From Desulfosarcina ovata subsp. ovata (GTDB lineage Bacteria; Desulfobacterota; Desulfobacteria; Desulfobacterales; Desulfosarcinaceae), in contig NZ_AP021879.1 in the NCBI RefSeq assembly GCF_009689005.1, positions 2,232,001-2,296,000 on the forward strand: a stretch of 64,000 nucleotides of DNA. Direction: 5' to 3'. The notes beneath the pieces were generated by a model, which was not told the origin of the DNA, searched no databases, and saw only the letters and a list, made by a program, of their open reading frames with translations. This document shows positions 52,249-60,987 of the stretch, in pieces (within the stretch, counting starts at the first letter, position 1; the number at the start of each line of letters is the position of its first letter). The position numbers were made by a program, and so were the translations under genes.

Positions 52249-52863
52249 ATGGCACATCTTGAAATCGAGTTGAAATTTTTTATCACCGACCCGTCGGCAT
52301 TGCCGGCACGCCTGGCGGCGGCCGGTGCCGTCCGCACGATTCCACGCACCTTCGAGCACAACGTGCGCTACGAAACCGAAGATGAGCGTCTGCTGCAAAG
52401 CCGATGTCTCCTGCGCCTGAGAAAAGACCGCATCACCACCCTGACCTTCAAGGCGCCGCCCCAAAGGGAGGACCCGCGTTTTAAAATCTACCGTGAACTG
52501 GAAGTGCAGGTCAGCGATTTTGCCACCATGGACACCATTTTGGAAGCCCTCGGCTTTACGCGCCGGCAGGTCTACCAGAAGTGGCGCGAAACCTGGCAAC
52601 TCAGCGGTGCGACCCTCTGCATCGACACCATGCCCTTTGGCACATTCCTTGAAATCGAAGGCGACCCGGAAAGCATTACGGCCCTTGTCGAAACCTTCGG
52701 GCTGTGCTGGGAGCATCGGATCCGTTCCAGCTACCTGAAGATCTTTGCCGAACTGCGTGAGGCGGAGGATTGGCCGTTCACGGATGTGACGTTCGATAAT
52801 TTTAAAGGCATCAAGGTGAATTTCAGCCGCCACCAGCATCGTTTCGAAGCCGGGGCCCCCTGA
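52249..52863 (+). CDS. CYTH-domain protein (class IV adenylate cyclase/triphosphatase fold)
   Basis: This is a 204-aa triphosphate-tunnel protein. The N-terminal ExExK motif (Glu5, Glu7, Lys9 in 'HLEIELKF') and alternating Arg/Lys/Glu strands ('RLRKDRITTLTFK', 'RELEVQVSD', 'FLEIEGDPES') fit CyaB-type proteins. Members hydrolyse inorganic triphosphate or thiamine triphosphate or cyclise ATP; which applies is unknown. It is divergent from rplM. No partner CHAD domain is present. Confidence 0.87.
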   Translation: MAHLEIELKFFITDPSALPARLAAAGAVRTIPRTFEHNVRYETEDERLLQSRCLLRLRKDRITTLTFKAPPQREDPRFKIYRELEVQVSDFATMDTILEALGFTRRQVYQKWRETWQLSGATLCIDTMPFGTFLEIEGDPESITALVETFGLCWEHRIRSSYLKIFAELREAEDWPFTDVTFDNFKGIKVNFSRHQHRFEAGAP

Positions 52864-52954
52864 ACGCCAACCGTGAAGCCCCCTTTCAGCAACGCGCCCA
52901 TCTTTTCCGCAAGCGGACCCCGTTTGACCGTTAACCGCGGCAACCCCGTGTCCG

Positions 52955-53296
52955 CTATTTCTTGGAAACCGGTCCTTTGCAGGTCACCTGGGCATCCAGC
53001 CGGCCACCGGCTTCCACCACCAGGTCCCCGCAGACGACCTCACCGCTGCATTTTCCCGTGGATAAAATGATCAGCTGTCCCGACGTCTCCAGTCGGCCCT
53101 CGAACATGCCGCCGATGGTCAGGGTCTGAACCCGTGTGTCGGCCGCGACATGCCCGTTTTCACTGATAACGACGCTTTCGCCCTTAAGCGTGCCGGTTAC
53201 CGTGCCCTTGACCACCAGGTTGCCCTTGCCCACCAGGGATCCGTCAACGGTCATGCCTTTGTCGATGATGGAAAACGTTTTGCCACTCTCTTTCAC
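52955..53296 (-). CDS. Bactofilin
   Basis: This is a 113-aa polymer-forming cytoskeletal protein. The central region is a right-handed beta-helix of short repeats ('GKGNLVVKGTVTGTLKG', 'HVAADTRVQTLTIGGMFEG', 'VVCGDLVVEAGGRL') with a polar N-terminal tail 'TFSIIDKGMTVDG'. The GTG start has GGAGCG seven bases upstream. It lies just downstream of a single-TM protein gene on the same strand, a position often taken by a bactofilin partner. Bactofilins scaffold envelope enzymes at defined places in the cell. Confidence 0.92.
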   Translation of the reverse strand: MKESGKTFSIIDKGMTVDGSLVGKGNLVVKGTVTGTLKGESVVISENGHVAADTRVQTLTIGGMFEGRLETSGQLIILSTGKCSGEVVCGDLVVEAGGRLDAQVTCKGPVSKK

Positions 53297-53356
53297 TGAA
53301 ACGCTCCTGTCGCTGGGGCAAACCCGAAAAATGAAAATTTGGCTTTTGCGTACGCC

Positions 53357-54454
53357 TTAGGGCGCCGGCACCCCGCCCGCTTCCGATGAAATGGCCTCCT
53401 CAACGGTATCGGCCTGAGGTTCCGATCCCGTCGTTTCGGCCGGTGGTGGTGTTTCAGCTTCAGCCGGCGATGGTGGGGGAGCCGTTTTTGGCGCCGGCGC
53501 GGGCAGATCGGCAGCGGCGGTTTGCTCAACCATCAGCGCGCCGTTTTTATCGAAAATATAGACCGTGGCCGTTTGATAAACCGATGGATCCTTCGGTGAC
53601 TGAACAGACAGATCCATATCGACAAATCTGGAAATCCGGAATGTGCGACCGCCCCTGCCGTCGGGCTTGCCATCGACCAGGGTCACATCCGGCAGTGCCA
53701 ACCAGTGATCCGTTGGCACCTGCCCGCCGCCGAGGACCATCACTGCGCGTCCGGCGACTGGGACACGGCGGGACCCGGTATTGCGAATCCGAAATCGTGC
53801 CTGGATCCGTTTCGTGGCAGCATTGTATCGCACCGTGATGGCCCCGACCGCGACGGATGGAGATAATGTCTGCGGAGCTGTTGCCGATGGCGCCGACGAT
53901 GGCTTGGCAGGCGTTGGTTGCGGCGTTTGTGGCGCTGGTAAATCAGCAAGCACAGCCGGTTTTTGGTCGGGTGGATGAACGCCCGCGGCGACCGGCGGCG
54001 CAGTGGCGTCGTGCGAAGCCTGGGATTCGGGGGGCGCCGGGGACAGTGCCGGGGGCGTGACCGACGGACGCGTCCCCTCAGCGGCTTTCTCAGTCACGAC
54101 GCGTTCGTTATCGGTTTGGCCTGGAATGGCTGCAGCGGGCGATTCTTCACGCCGGGGTATTGGAAGGCCCGCCTTCTCCATACGTGCCTCGGCCAATACC
54201 AGTTCGGCGGAAATCAGTTCATGCTCATGCTTGAAATGGGCAGCCCGTTCCCTGGCTTCGGAAAGCTGGTCAAGGGTATGGGCATGGTTGACGTTCTGTA
54301 CGGTCAACCGCCACCCAAGGCCAATGCAGAGCACACCGAGCAGAACCACCAGAACCACCAGCGCAATGGCAACCCCCTTGATGCGCCGGAACGGAATGAT
54401 CCGCCCGTCATCTGCCACCAGCAACAGTTGCCATCGTTTTTCGGGTCGACTCAT
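53357..54454 (-). CDS. Single-TM proline-rich protein next to bactofilin
   Basis: This is a 365-aa protein of unknown function. The short cytosolic start 'SRPEKRWQLLLVADDGRIIPFRRIKG' leads into one TM (about residues 28-50). A coiled coil ('LDQLSEARERAAHFKHEHELISAELVLAEARME') follows, then a Pro/Ala-rich linker and a predicted beta domain at about 200-310 ('ITVRYNAATKRIQARFRIRNTGSRRVPV'). A second Pro/Ala-rich tail ends the protein. The N-terminal plan is like that of bactofilin-associated M23 peptidases, but no peptidase motif is present. It may anchor the bactofilin polymer to the inner membrane. Confidence 0.75.
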   Translation of the reverse strand: MSRPEKRWQLLLVADDGRIIPFRRIKGVAIALVVLVVLLGVLCIGLGWRLTVQNVNHAHTLDQLSEARERAAHFKHEHELISAELVLAEARMEKAGLPIPRREESPAAAIPGQTDNERVVTEKAAEGTRPSVTPPALSPAPPESQASHDATAPPVAAGVHPPDQKPAVLADLPAPQTPQPTPAKPSSAPSATAPQTLSPSVAVGAITVRYNAATKRIQARFRIRNTGSRRVPVAGRAVMVLGGGQVPTDHWLALPDVTLVDGKPDGRGGRTFRISRFVDMDLSVQSPKDPSVYQTATVYIFDKNGALMVEQTAAADLPAPAPKTAPPPSPAEAETPPPAETTGSEPQADTVEEAISSEAGGVPAP

Positions 54455-54457
54455 GGA

Positions 54458-55285
54458 TTATGTTTCCGGTCCGGTCCGGCACCGGTGCACGTCCACCCGA
54501 ACCGGATCCCGCTTTGCGGCCCCCAACCACTGTTGGGCATTGCCGCCGTTGATTGAAATTTCAAGCAACCCCCGGCTGCCGATGATGGCCAGGGGGGTGA
54601 GCGGCGGAACACTGTCGTAAGATGAGGCGATCCCGTGGATTGCCTGGCCGCCGACGTGCACCATCACCTGCTTGCGGTCGCTCCTGCCGACCAATCGGGC
54701 AATGTCGCTGGCATGAATCGTGGTCAAGAGGTTGCCAAAATGATCCGCAGCCACCACGCTCCCCTCCAGGCAAGCCGCGCCTTTGAACCGGCTGCCGGGA
54801 ACGATACCGCGCACCAGCTGAGGCCGGTCGACCGGCGGCCCCAGTTCGTCAAGGCCCCGGCCTGCCGCCAGGTGGGCGGCAACCGGCGCGAAAATATCGC
54901 GGCCATGGAACGTCCGGCTCACCGGTTTCAGAAAATGGCGCTGGTTTTCGACATACACCGCGGAGGCTGCCGGCCGGTCGGCCAATACCCTGTCGAGCAG
55001 CCCGTTGTCGGGCGCCACAAACCGGTGGCCGCCACACTCGACGGCCAGGATCCGGCGTTTCCCGCCGACCCCCGGATCGATTACTGCCACGTGAACGCTG
55101 CCCGCCGGGAAATAGGTGTATGCCGCGGCAAGGACATAGGCCCCGTGGGTCACATCCTGGGGATCGATGCCGTGAGTGATATCCACGACCGTTGCCCGGG
55201 GGTGAATCGAAGCGACGACGCCTTTCATCACGCCCACATATTCGTCCCGCAGGCCAAAGTCCGTAAGCAGGGTAATGAGGCTCAT
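54458..55285 (-). CDS. SAM hydrolase (hydroxide adenosyltransferase), DUF62 family
   Basis: This is a 275-aa enzyme related to fluorinase/chlorinase but of the common type that splits S-adenosylmethionine with water. 'LTDFGLRDEYVGVMKGV' and 'VIDPGVGG' bind SAM, 'RTFHGRDIFAPVAA' carries the Arg-His-Asp set, and the C-terminal beta-barrel ends in 'ISINGGNA'. The ATG at 55285 has AGAGG five bases before it; a GTG two codons earlier is less likely. It follows ruvB on the same strand after 67 bases. Confidence 0.92.
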   Translation of the reverse strand: MSLITLLTDFGLRDEYVGVMKGVVASIHPRATVVDITHGIDPQDVTHGAYVLAAAYTYFPAGSVHVAVIDPGVGGKRRILAVECGGHRFVAPDNGLLDRVLADRPAASAVYVENQRHFLKPVSRTFHGRDIFAPVAAHLAAGRGLDELGPPVDRPQLVRGIVPGSRFKGAACLEGSVVAADHFGNLLTTIHASDIARLVGRSDRKQVMVHVGGQAIHGIASSYDSVPPLTPLAIIGSRGLLEISINGGNAQQWLGAAKRDPVRVDVHRCRTGPET

Positions 55286-55352
55286 GGGCACCTCTTTTTC
55301 CTGGATCGCCCAGCGACACCGCGTATAGCCGGCAGTAGCGGCCGCACGCCGG

Positions 55353-56393
55353 TCAAAACAGTTTCTGCTGAACGGGTAGTCCCAGATGACGGTAGGCCAG
55401 ATCGGATGCCCGCCGCCCGGATGACGTCCGGGTCACCATACCGATCTTGAGCAGGTATGGCTCGACCACATCCACCAGGGTGTCGCTCTCTTCCTGAAGG
55501 GTGGCGGAAATGGCTTCGATACCCACCGGACCGCCGCCATAAAAATCGATGATCGTCTTCAGGTAACGCCGATCCAGATGGGTGAGCCCCTTGGCATCGA
55601 CCCCTTCCAGTGCCAGGGCCGCCTCTACCGTATCCCGGTTAATGGTGCCGTCGGCGCGAACCTGGGCATAGTCCCGAACCCGTTTGAGCAACCGGTTGAC
55701 GATGCGTGGGGTTCCCCGGGAGCGTCTGGCCAGTTCCCCGGCGCCGGGCGTGTCAATGGTCACCTCCAGAAGCGCCGCCGAGCGGATGGTAATGCTCACC
55801 AGATCCTCGAGCCCGTAAAAATCAAGGCTGCGAAAAATACCGAAGCGGTCCCGTAGCGGTGCCGACAACAGGCCCACCCGGGTGGTGGCCCCCACCAGGG
55901 TAAATCGTTTAAGCCGGTAACGGTGGCTACGGGCATGGATGCCCTTGTCGAAAACAAAATCCACGGCAAAGTCTTCCATGGCCGGATAGAGAAACTCCTC
56001 CACCGTTTTGGGCGTGCGGTGGATTTCATCCACGAAAAGCACATCCGCTTCGCCCAGGTGGGTCAGGATCCCGATCAGGTCACCGCCTTTTTCCAGGGCC
56101 GGACCCGATGTGACCGTCAGGGCACCGCCCATTTCGTTGGCGATAATATGCGCCAGGGTGGTTTTGCCCAGTCCCGGCGGACCGTGGAAAAGGACATGTT
56201 CAAGGGGTTCCTCCCTTATTTTGGCCGCTTCAATGGCAATTTTGAGGGTTTCCACCACCTCGGCCTGGCCCACGTATTCGTGCAGTCGCTCCGGGCGCAG
56301 GGAGAGGATCTCCGCATCGCGGTCGGCAGGTTGCATGGCGCCATCGACAATGGCCATGTCCGTTGATCGGTGGGTGAGAATTGAATCCGCCAT
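55353..56393 (-). CDS. ruvB: Holliday junction branch-migration ATPase RuvB
   Basis: This is a 346-aa AAA+ motor with Walker A 'GPPGLGKT' (about 71-78), Walker B 'DEIH' (about 122-125), '[18 protein letters not shown]' and the C-terminal winged helix '[15 protein letters not shown]' and '[17 protein letters not shown]'. The sensor region '[16 protein letters not shown]' is slightly unusual. The ATG at 56393 is chosen because an AAGGATGG site lies 11 bases before it; longer starts are in frame. It works with RuvA, encoded just upstream. Confidence 0.96.
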   Translation of the reverse strand: MADSILTHRSTDMAIVDGAMQPADRDAEILSLRPERLHEYVGQAEVVETLKIAIEAAKIREEPLEHVLFHGPPGLGKTTLAHIIANEMGGALTVTSGPALEKGGDLIGILTHLGEADVLFVDEIHRTPKTVEEFLYPAMEDFAVDFVFDKGIHARSHRYRLKRFTLVGATTRVGLLSAPLRDRFGIFRSLDFYGLEDLVSITIRSAALLEVTIDTPGAGELARRSRGTPRIVNRLLKRVRDYAQVRADGTINRDTVEAALALEGVDAKGLTHLDRRYLKTIIDFYGGGPVGIEAISATLQEESDTLVDVVEPYLLKIGMVTRTSSGRRASDLAYRHLGLPVQQKLF

Positions 56394-56455
56394 CAGTATA
56401 CGATCCATCCTTGCGGCCAGCCGGCATGGGGCATCCGGCACAAAAGAAAACGGGC

Positions 56456-57076
56456 TTACTCTTGTCGTTGCCCGCGGTAGATTTCGTCAAACAACTGTTC
56501 GGCCGTGGAGATGGCCGTGTTGCGCTTGATGGCCGCACCGATCATTTCCCGGGCATCGGTTGTCTTGTAACCCAGCTGTGAGATGAGCACATCCATGACC
56601 ATCTCAATAAAATCCTCGTCCACCGGCATTTGCGCATCACCGCTTTCGTGCCGGATCAGGGCGAACTTGTTCATTTTTCCCTTGAGCGAAGCCACGATCT
56701 TATGGGCGGTGCGGTCACCGATCCCGCTCAACTGTTTCAGCGTTTTGACATCACCACTTTCAATGGCATGGGCGATATCGCCAACGGAAATATTCAGCGC
56801 CTTGACCGCTTTAAGCGGTCCGATGGCTTCCACCGTAATGAACGATTGGAAAAATTCCTTCTCCGCCTCAAGGTTGAAGCCGATCAATACCGGTTTGGGC
56901 TGTCTTTCGGTCTGGTAATAATAGATGTACAGGGAGACTTCATCGCCAATGGTTTTCTGGGCAAGGGTCTCCATCACCACCACCGGGACCAGGATCTCGT
57001 ACCCCACATGGTTTACCAGAAGCAGAATCCGGTCCGGCTCCTTTTTCATCAACCGGCCCTCAAGATATCCAATCAT
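56456..57076 (-). CDS. ruvA: Holliday junction DNA-binding protein RuvA
   Basis: This is a 206-aa protein with the OB-fold N-terminus 'MIGYLEGRL', helix-hairpin-helix motifs ('[16 protein letters not shown]' and '[18 protein letters not shown]') and the C-terminal RuvB-binding three-helix domain. It binds four-way junctions as a tetramer and loads RuvB. It sits between ruvC and ruvB, 36 bases after the ruvC stop. Confidence 0.97.
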   Translation of the reverse strand: MIGYLEGRLMKKEPDRILLLVNHVGYEILVPVVVMETLAQKTIGDEVSLYIYYYQTERQPKPVLIGFNLEAEKEFFQSFITVEAIGPLKAVKALNISVGDIAHAIESGDVKTLKQLSGIGDRTAHKIVASLKGKMNKFALIRHESGDAQMPVDEDFIEMVMDVLISQLGYKTTDAREMIGAAIKRNTAISTAEQLFDEIYRGQRQE

Positions 57077-57112
57077 GTTTTTTTATCCAGCAGTCCGCCA
57101 ACAACAAAAAGG

Positions 57113-57595
57113 TTATCGTGCATGGTGCCGGAACAGCCCGATCAACGCCAGTCCCAGCGCGTCCGATGCATGAAACGGTCGAATGGGGGCAGCCATGCCC
57201 AAGGTATGCCGAACGGCCCGTTCCAACTGCGCTTTGGAAGCATTTCCGTTTCCCGTGAGGATCTGCTTGGCCTGACGCACCGGCACTTCGGCGAGTTCAA
57301 CCCCGGACTGAGTTCCGGCCAGCAAAATGACCCCGCACACTTTGCCCAGAACTATGCCCGACTTGGGAAATTTTTCAAGGGAAAAGACATCCTCGACCAC
57401 CATGAGATCAGGTGTTTCCTCATCCAACACCTGACGAATCCGGTTGTAGATCGACTCCAGACGGCAGGCCATGATCTCTGTTTTGGCAGTCGAAATACTC
57501 CCGTAGGCATAACTGTTGACCGTCAGACCGCGACCCTGCACAATACCGATGCCCGTATCGGCCAGTCCCGGATCAATGCCGATCACCTTGATCAT
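57113..57595 (-). CDS. ruvC: Holliday junction endonuclease RuvC
   Basis: This is a 160-aa resolvase with catalytic residues Asp8 ('GIDPGLADTG'), Glu68 ('VVEDVF') and the His142/Asp145 pair in 'FHASDALGLAL'. The ATG at 57595 is used; a TTG six bases earlier is in frame. It is the first of ruvC-ruvA-ruvB and follows cpoB by 78 bases on the same strand, so recombination and Tol-Pal genes may share a transcript. Confidence 0.96.
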   Translation of the reverse strand: MIKVIGIDPGLADTGIGIVQGRGLTVNSYAYGSISTAKTEIMACRLESIYNRIRQVLDEETPDLMVVEDVFSLEKFPKSGIVLGKVCGVILLAGTQSGVELAEVPVRQAKQILTGNGNASKAQLERAVRHTLGMAAPIRPFHASDALGLALIGLFRHHAR

Positions 57596-57672
57596 GGACA
57601 ATTATCGGTCCCGGCCTACAGCATCCGGGTTGTTCAAAAAATTACCAATGGCCTCGGTGGGTTGGGGGTCGT

Positions 57673-58575
57673 TCACATCGATTCCAGTTTTTGTTTGGCC
57701 GCGGCGGCTTCACTGGTCCCCGGATGCTTGGCAATCAGTTCCTTGAGGATCAGGCGCGCATTATTGGTTTCGCCGATGTTCGCAAAGGCGAGGGCCTGCT
57801 TGAGCAGCGCTGCGGGAAGCTTATTCCCGGAAGGATAATTCTCGATCACTTTCTGGTATTCAAGAATCGCTTTCTCGTACCACTTTTCGTGATAGTAGCT
57901 CTCCGCGATCCAGAACTGGGCGTTATCGGCGTTCGTGGAGTTGGGGAAATCGGCAATCAGTTTTTCGAATCCACTGCGGGCAGCGTCCATATTTCCCTCG
58001 TCAAACGCTTTTTTTGCCGTCGCATACAGTGCGGTGTCGGTTTGCGATTCGCCGCCGGCGGCGGGTTCGACCGGTTTATTCACAGGAGTTGCGGCAGGCG
58101 CCGGTGCTGGCGTTTGGCCCGCCTTCTTTTTGGAAGACTGCTCCAATATGGTCAACCGTTTCTGCATCGCTGCCAGATCGGTGGCCATGCGATCCAATCT
58201 GGACTGACCGCTGGACTGGTGGCTCTCCACCCCCTGCAGCTTCTGTTTGAGCAGATATTCCATCTCGTCCAGCCGGCCGGACAGCAGCTGCCGCTGATCC
58301 TGATAGGCCTGCAACTGGGCTGCCAGTTCGGCGTACTGGCTCCGCAGCGCCATGGCGTCATCCGCTTGATTCTGATCCAGGCTGGAGGTTTCCGCCTTGG
58401 CCGCCAAAAGGGCCTCAGCCTGTTTCTGCAAGGCACGGTTCCGGTTTTCCAGCTCCAGGCTGTGGCGCTCCAGCGCAGCGACACGATGATCCAGGGTGTA
58501 GACGTCTTCCTGAAGGGCGCAACTGCAGAGAAACCCAGCCGCCACCAATCCGATCCACCATTTTTTGGTTTGCAT
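57673..58575 (-). CDS. cpoB: Tol-Pal system protein CpoB (YbgF)
   Basis: This is a 300-aa periplasmic protein. The signal ends in 'AAGFLCSC', a possible lipobox with Cys19. A coiled-coil N-terminal half (about residues 25-140) allows trimerisation. A Pro/Ala linker is followed by TPR repeats (about 180-298; 'YATAKKAFDEGNMDAARSGFEKLIADFPNS' repeats). It coordinates peptidoglycan synthesis with outer-membrane constriction. The ATG at 58575 has AAGG five bases upstream. It is separated from pal by 417 bases of repeats. Confidence 0.93.
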   Translation of the reverse strand: MQTKKWWIGLVAAGFLCSCALQEDVYTLDHRVAALERHSLELENRNRALQKQAEALLAAKAETSSLDQNQADDAMALRSQYAELAAQLQAYQDQRQLLSGRLDEMEYLLKQKLQGVESHQSSGQSRLDRMATDLAAMQKRLTILEQSSKKKAGQTPAPAPAATPVNKPVEPAAGGESQTDTALYATAKKAFDEGNMDAARSGFEKLIADFPNSTNADNAQFWIAESYYHEKWYEKAILEYQKVIENYPSGNKLPAALLKQALAFANIGETNNARLILKELIAKHPGTSEAAAAKQKLESM

Positions 58576-58640
58576 ATTCACCTTCCCATGATGCCGCCGG
58601 CTCAGTAACGACGCATAGCGGCCGCGATGTTCGTCCGCCC

Positions 58641-58803
58641 TAAGGGCTCGCGCAAAAATAACTTCACATTTTCAGCGCCCATCCGTCCCGCTCAGCGGCG
58701 TTGCGAAAACACGGAATATGCCTGATATTCCTTTGTCTTCGCGCCTTGCGGAGTGGGCGCCTGAACACTGACAATTTGCGAAATTATTTTTGCGCGAACC
58801 CTA
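58641..58803. repeat. Large imperfect palindrome between pal and cpoB
   Basis: GGGCTCGCGCAAAAATAA (58644-58661) pairs with its complement at 58784-58801 with one mismatch. Nested pairs continue inward (CGCTC...GCGAAAACA against TGTCTTCGC...GAGTGGGCG) to a central GGAATAT-GCCTG-ATATTCC hairpin. The whole ~160 bp could fold into one long stem. It contains no gene and looks like a dispersed repeat family unit, probably inserted into the tol-pal operon. The 417-base gap holds this repeat and one further hairpin. Confidence 0.6.
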
Positions 58804-58807
58804 AGCA

Positions 58808-58852
58808 GAATATGCAGCAACGGCGGACATAAAGGCCGATTGCTGCATATTC
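58808..58852. repeat. Perfect 13-bp inverted repeat downstream of pal
   Basis: GAATATGCAGCAA (58808-58820) and TTGCTGCATATTC (58840-58852) form a perfect stem with a 19-base loop. On the pal transcript it would be a hairpin about 140 bases after the stop, without a T-run, so it may slow RNA decay or attenuate the downstream genes. Confidence 0.6.
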
Positions 58853-58992
58853 GATGGTCAGCATTAACGTTGGGCGCCGGTTCCGGTGGGCGAAATCCTC
58901 ACCCGTTACCGCGGAATCGACCTTCCGGTAGAAAAATCCGCGCAGGCAGGACCAACCCATCCTCTTGCCAGCTTACGATCCGAACCGCTGGG

Positions 58993-59568
58993 TTACTCCA
59001 GGACAAAGGCGGCGCGCCGGTTTTTGGTCCACGCCTCTTCGTTATGGGCCGGGTCAACGGGTTTTTCCTCACCATAGCTGATGGTGGTCAGGCGGGCTGC
59101 AGGAATACCCAGATTAATGAGAAACGATCTGGCACTATCGGCACGGCGTTCTCCCAGCGCCAGGTTGTAGGCGTTGGTACCCCGCTCATCGCAATGGCCT
59201 TCAATCACCACACTGGCATCCGAATTGGTACGCAGCCACATCGCTTTTTCCTTCAACACATCCTGTGCGGTCATGCTGAGTACCGCCGAGTCGAAGTCAA
59301 AGTAGACATTCTCGTCGAGGAAACGGTTTTTGGCCATCATCAAGTCACGCTCCATGGCCTCAGCCTTCAGTTTCGCGGCCCGTTCGGCAGCCAGACGTTC
59401 CTCTTCCAATGCCCGCTGTTTTTCCAGCTCGGCCTGGCGGGCCGCCTCGTCTTCGGCGCTCGTGTCAACGGCCGGTTCGGCAACAACCGCTTTCTTGGCA
59501 CAGGATACGCTGAATAGCATGGCAGGAATAATGAGCAACATCGCCAGGATGATCCATTTTCTTTTCAT
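58993..59568 (-). CDS. pal: Peptidoglycan-associated lipoprotein Pal
   Basis: This is a 191-aa outer-membrane lipoprotein. Lipobox 'SVSC' gives lipidated Cys23. A charged Ala/Glu-rich linker (about residues 40-80) leads to an OmpA-like domain with '[25 protein letters not shown]', which binds diaminopimelate in peptidoglycan. GGAGGAG precedes the ATG. The linker is longer and more helical than in E. coli Pal. It follows tolB by 35 bases. Confidence 0.96.
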   Translation of the reverse strand: MKRKWIILAMLLIIPAMLFSVSCAKKAVVAEPAVDTSAEDEAARQAELEKQRALEEERLAAERAAKLKAEAMERDLMMAKNRFLDENVYFDFDSAVLSMTAQDVLKEKAMWLRTNSDASVVIEGHCDERGTNAYNLALGERRADSARSFLINLGIPAARLTTISYGEEKPVDPAHNEEAWTKNRRAAFVLE

Positions 59569-59603
59569 CTTTTTCTCCTCCTTTGTTCAATACCGGTACG
59601 GTT

Positions 59604-60935
59604 TCATGGGTTTAGGATATTCGGAGACCACTTGGGATTGGTCTGCTCACCGGGCAAAGTGAGCAAACGTCGCTGGTCGGTTCCATAAGCGGTCATCACG
59701 TAAATCCTGCTTTTCCCCTCACGCGTTGAACCGAAAGCAATCAGGCTGCCGTCGGGGGACCATGTCGGTGCCTCGTTGCTTCCCTGATTCTCTGTAAGCT
59801 GGGTCGGTTCGCCACCTTCGGGGTTTATGGCAAAAATATCGAGGACACCACTTCTCATGGCAGAATATGCGATCTTGTCTCCTGAAGGAGACCAGCTCGG
59901 CTGGGTATTGTAGCGACCCTCGAAGGTCAATCGCTGCACCCTTCCGGAAACGGTATCATAAATGTAAATCTGTGGATTGCCGGATCGCCTGGATACAAAC
60001 GCCATGCGCTTGCCATCGGGGGACCATGTTGGCTCGACGTCGATCCCCTCCATATTTGTCAATCTTTTAATCACTTTCCCATTTCCGGTCAACAAATAAA
60101 TTTCCTGATCACCGGAAAAAGATAGGCTGGCAGCCAGTTCGAACGAACCGGGAACCCACGCCGGCGTCATCTGCAGTTTGGGTTTCCGTATCTTGGCAAT
60201 CCGTTTTTCACGGACATGCCGGATGTAGATGCGCGGTTTTTTCTCCGCATAGGTGGTATAGGCGATCCAGCTCCCGTCGGATGACCAGTCGGGAAACAGG
60301 GAAATGCTCCGATGATGGGTGAACGGGGTGATGTTGCGACCGTCGAAATCGCATAGGTAGATCTCCTTGTTGCCGGAGCCGTTGGAAACGAAAGCCAGCT
60401 TTGAATCAAAGAAGCCATGGCTTCCGAAAATGGTGTACACCACCTCACTGCAAAACCTCCGTGCCACCCGTTGGTGGTCGTCGATGGCTCCCCGATAGCG
60501 TTTGCCGAGCAGCATCTTCTCCTTGACCGTATCGAAGAGACGCAGCTCGAACTCAGCATCGCCATCACTGACTGCCACCTTGCCGGTCACCAGCAGTTCG
60601 GCACCGATCGCCGTCCAATTGCGATAGCGGATGCCCGATCCGGTGATGTTCATGGTTTGGGGGTTCTCCAGAAACGCGCCTGGGTCGCTGATGGTGAAAT
60701 ATCCTGTAAAATCTAAATAATACGATATAAGTTGAGATGCTTGCCGGGCCACTGGGGCAGCCGTTGAATCCTGGCCGTCAGTTTGAAATGTCGGCACGGC
60801 AATCGGCGTTTTGCGCAAAAAGGGATTGGAAATGTCGATATAATTATACGAAGCGGCAGCGGCCGGTTGCGGCAACAGCATCAAAACCATCACGACCAGC
60901 ATGGCGCACAGTCGGTGTTGAATCATCATCGGCAT
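59604..60935 (-). CDS. tolB: Tol-Pal protein TolB
   Basis: This is a 443-aa periplasmic protein with a signal peptide (about residues 1-27, cut after AAA). The N-terminal alpha/beta domain ('ISNPFLRKTPIAVPTF') is followed by a six-bladed beta-propeller whose blades carry 'PTWSPDGKRMAFVSRRSGNPQIY'-type repeats. It binds Pal. The ATG at 60935 has AAGGA five bases upstream; a much longer open frame upstream overlaps tolA and is not credible. It lies between tolA and pal. Confidence 0.95.
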   Translation of the reverse strand: MPMMIQHRLCAMLVVMVLMLLPQPAAAASYNYIDISNPFLRKTPIAVPTFQTDGQDSTAAPVARQASQLISYYLDFTGYFTISDPGAFLENPQTMNITGSGIRYRNWTAIGAELLVTGKVAVSDGDAEFELRLFDTVKEKMLLGKRYRGAIDDHQRVARRFCSEVVYTIFGSHGFFDSKLAFVSNGSGNKEIYLCDFDGRNITPFTHHRSISLFPDWSSDGSWIAYTTYAEKKPRIYIRHVREKRIAKIRKPKLQMTPAWVPGSFELAASLSFSGDQEIYLLTGNGKVIKRLTNMEGIDVEPTWSPDGKRMAFVSRRSGNPQIYIYDTVSGRVQRLTFEGRYNTQPSWSPSGDKIAYSAMRSGVLDIFAINPEGGEPTQLTENQGSNEAPTWSPDGSLIAFGSTREGKSRIYVMTAYGTDQRRLLTLPGEQTNPKWSPNILNP

Positions 60936-60987
60936 ACAATCCTTCGGTTGTTGGGTGTTGTTCGCATGCATCGTCAGGAAATAGGGA

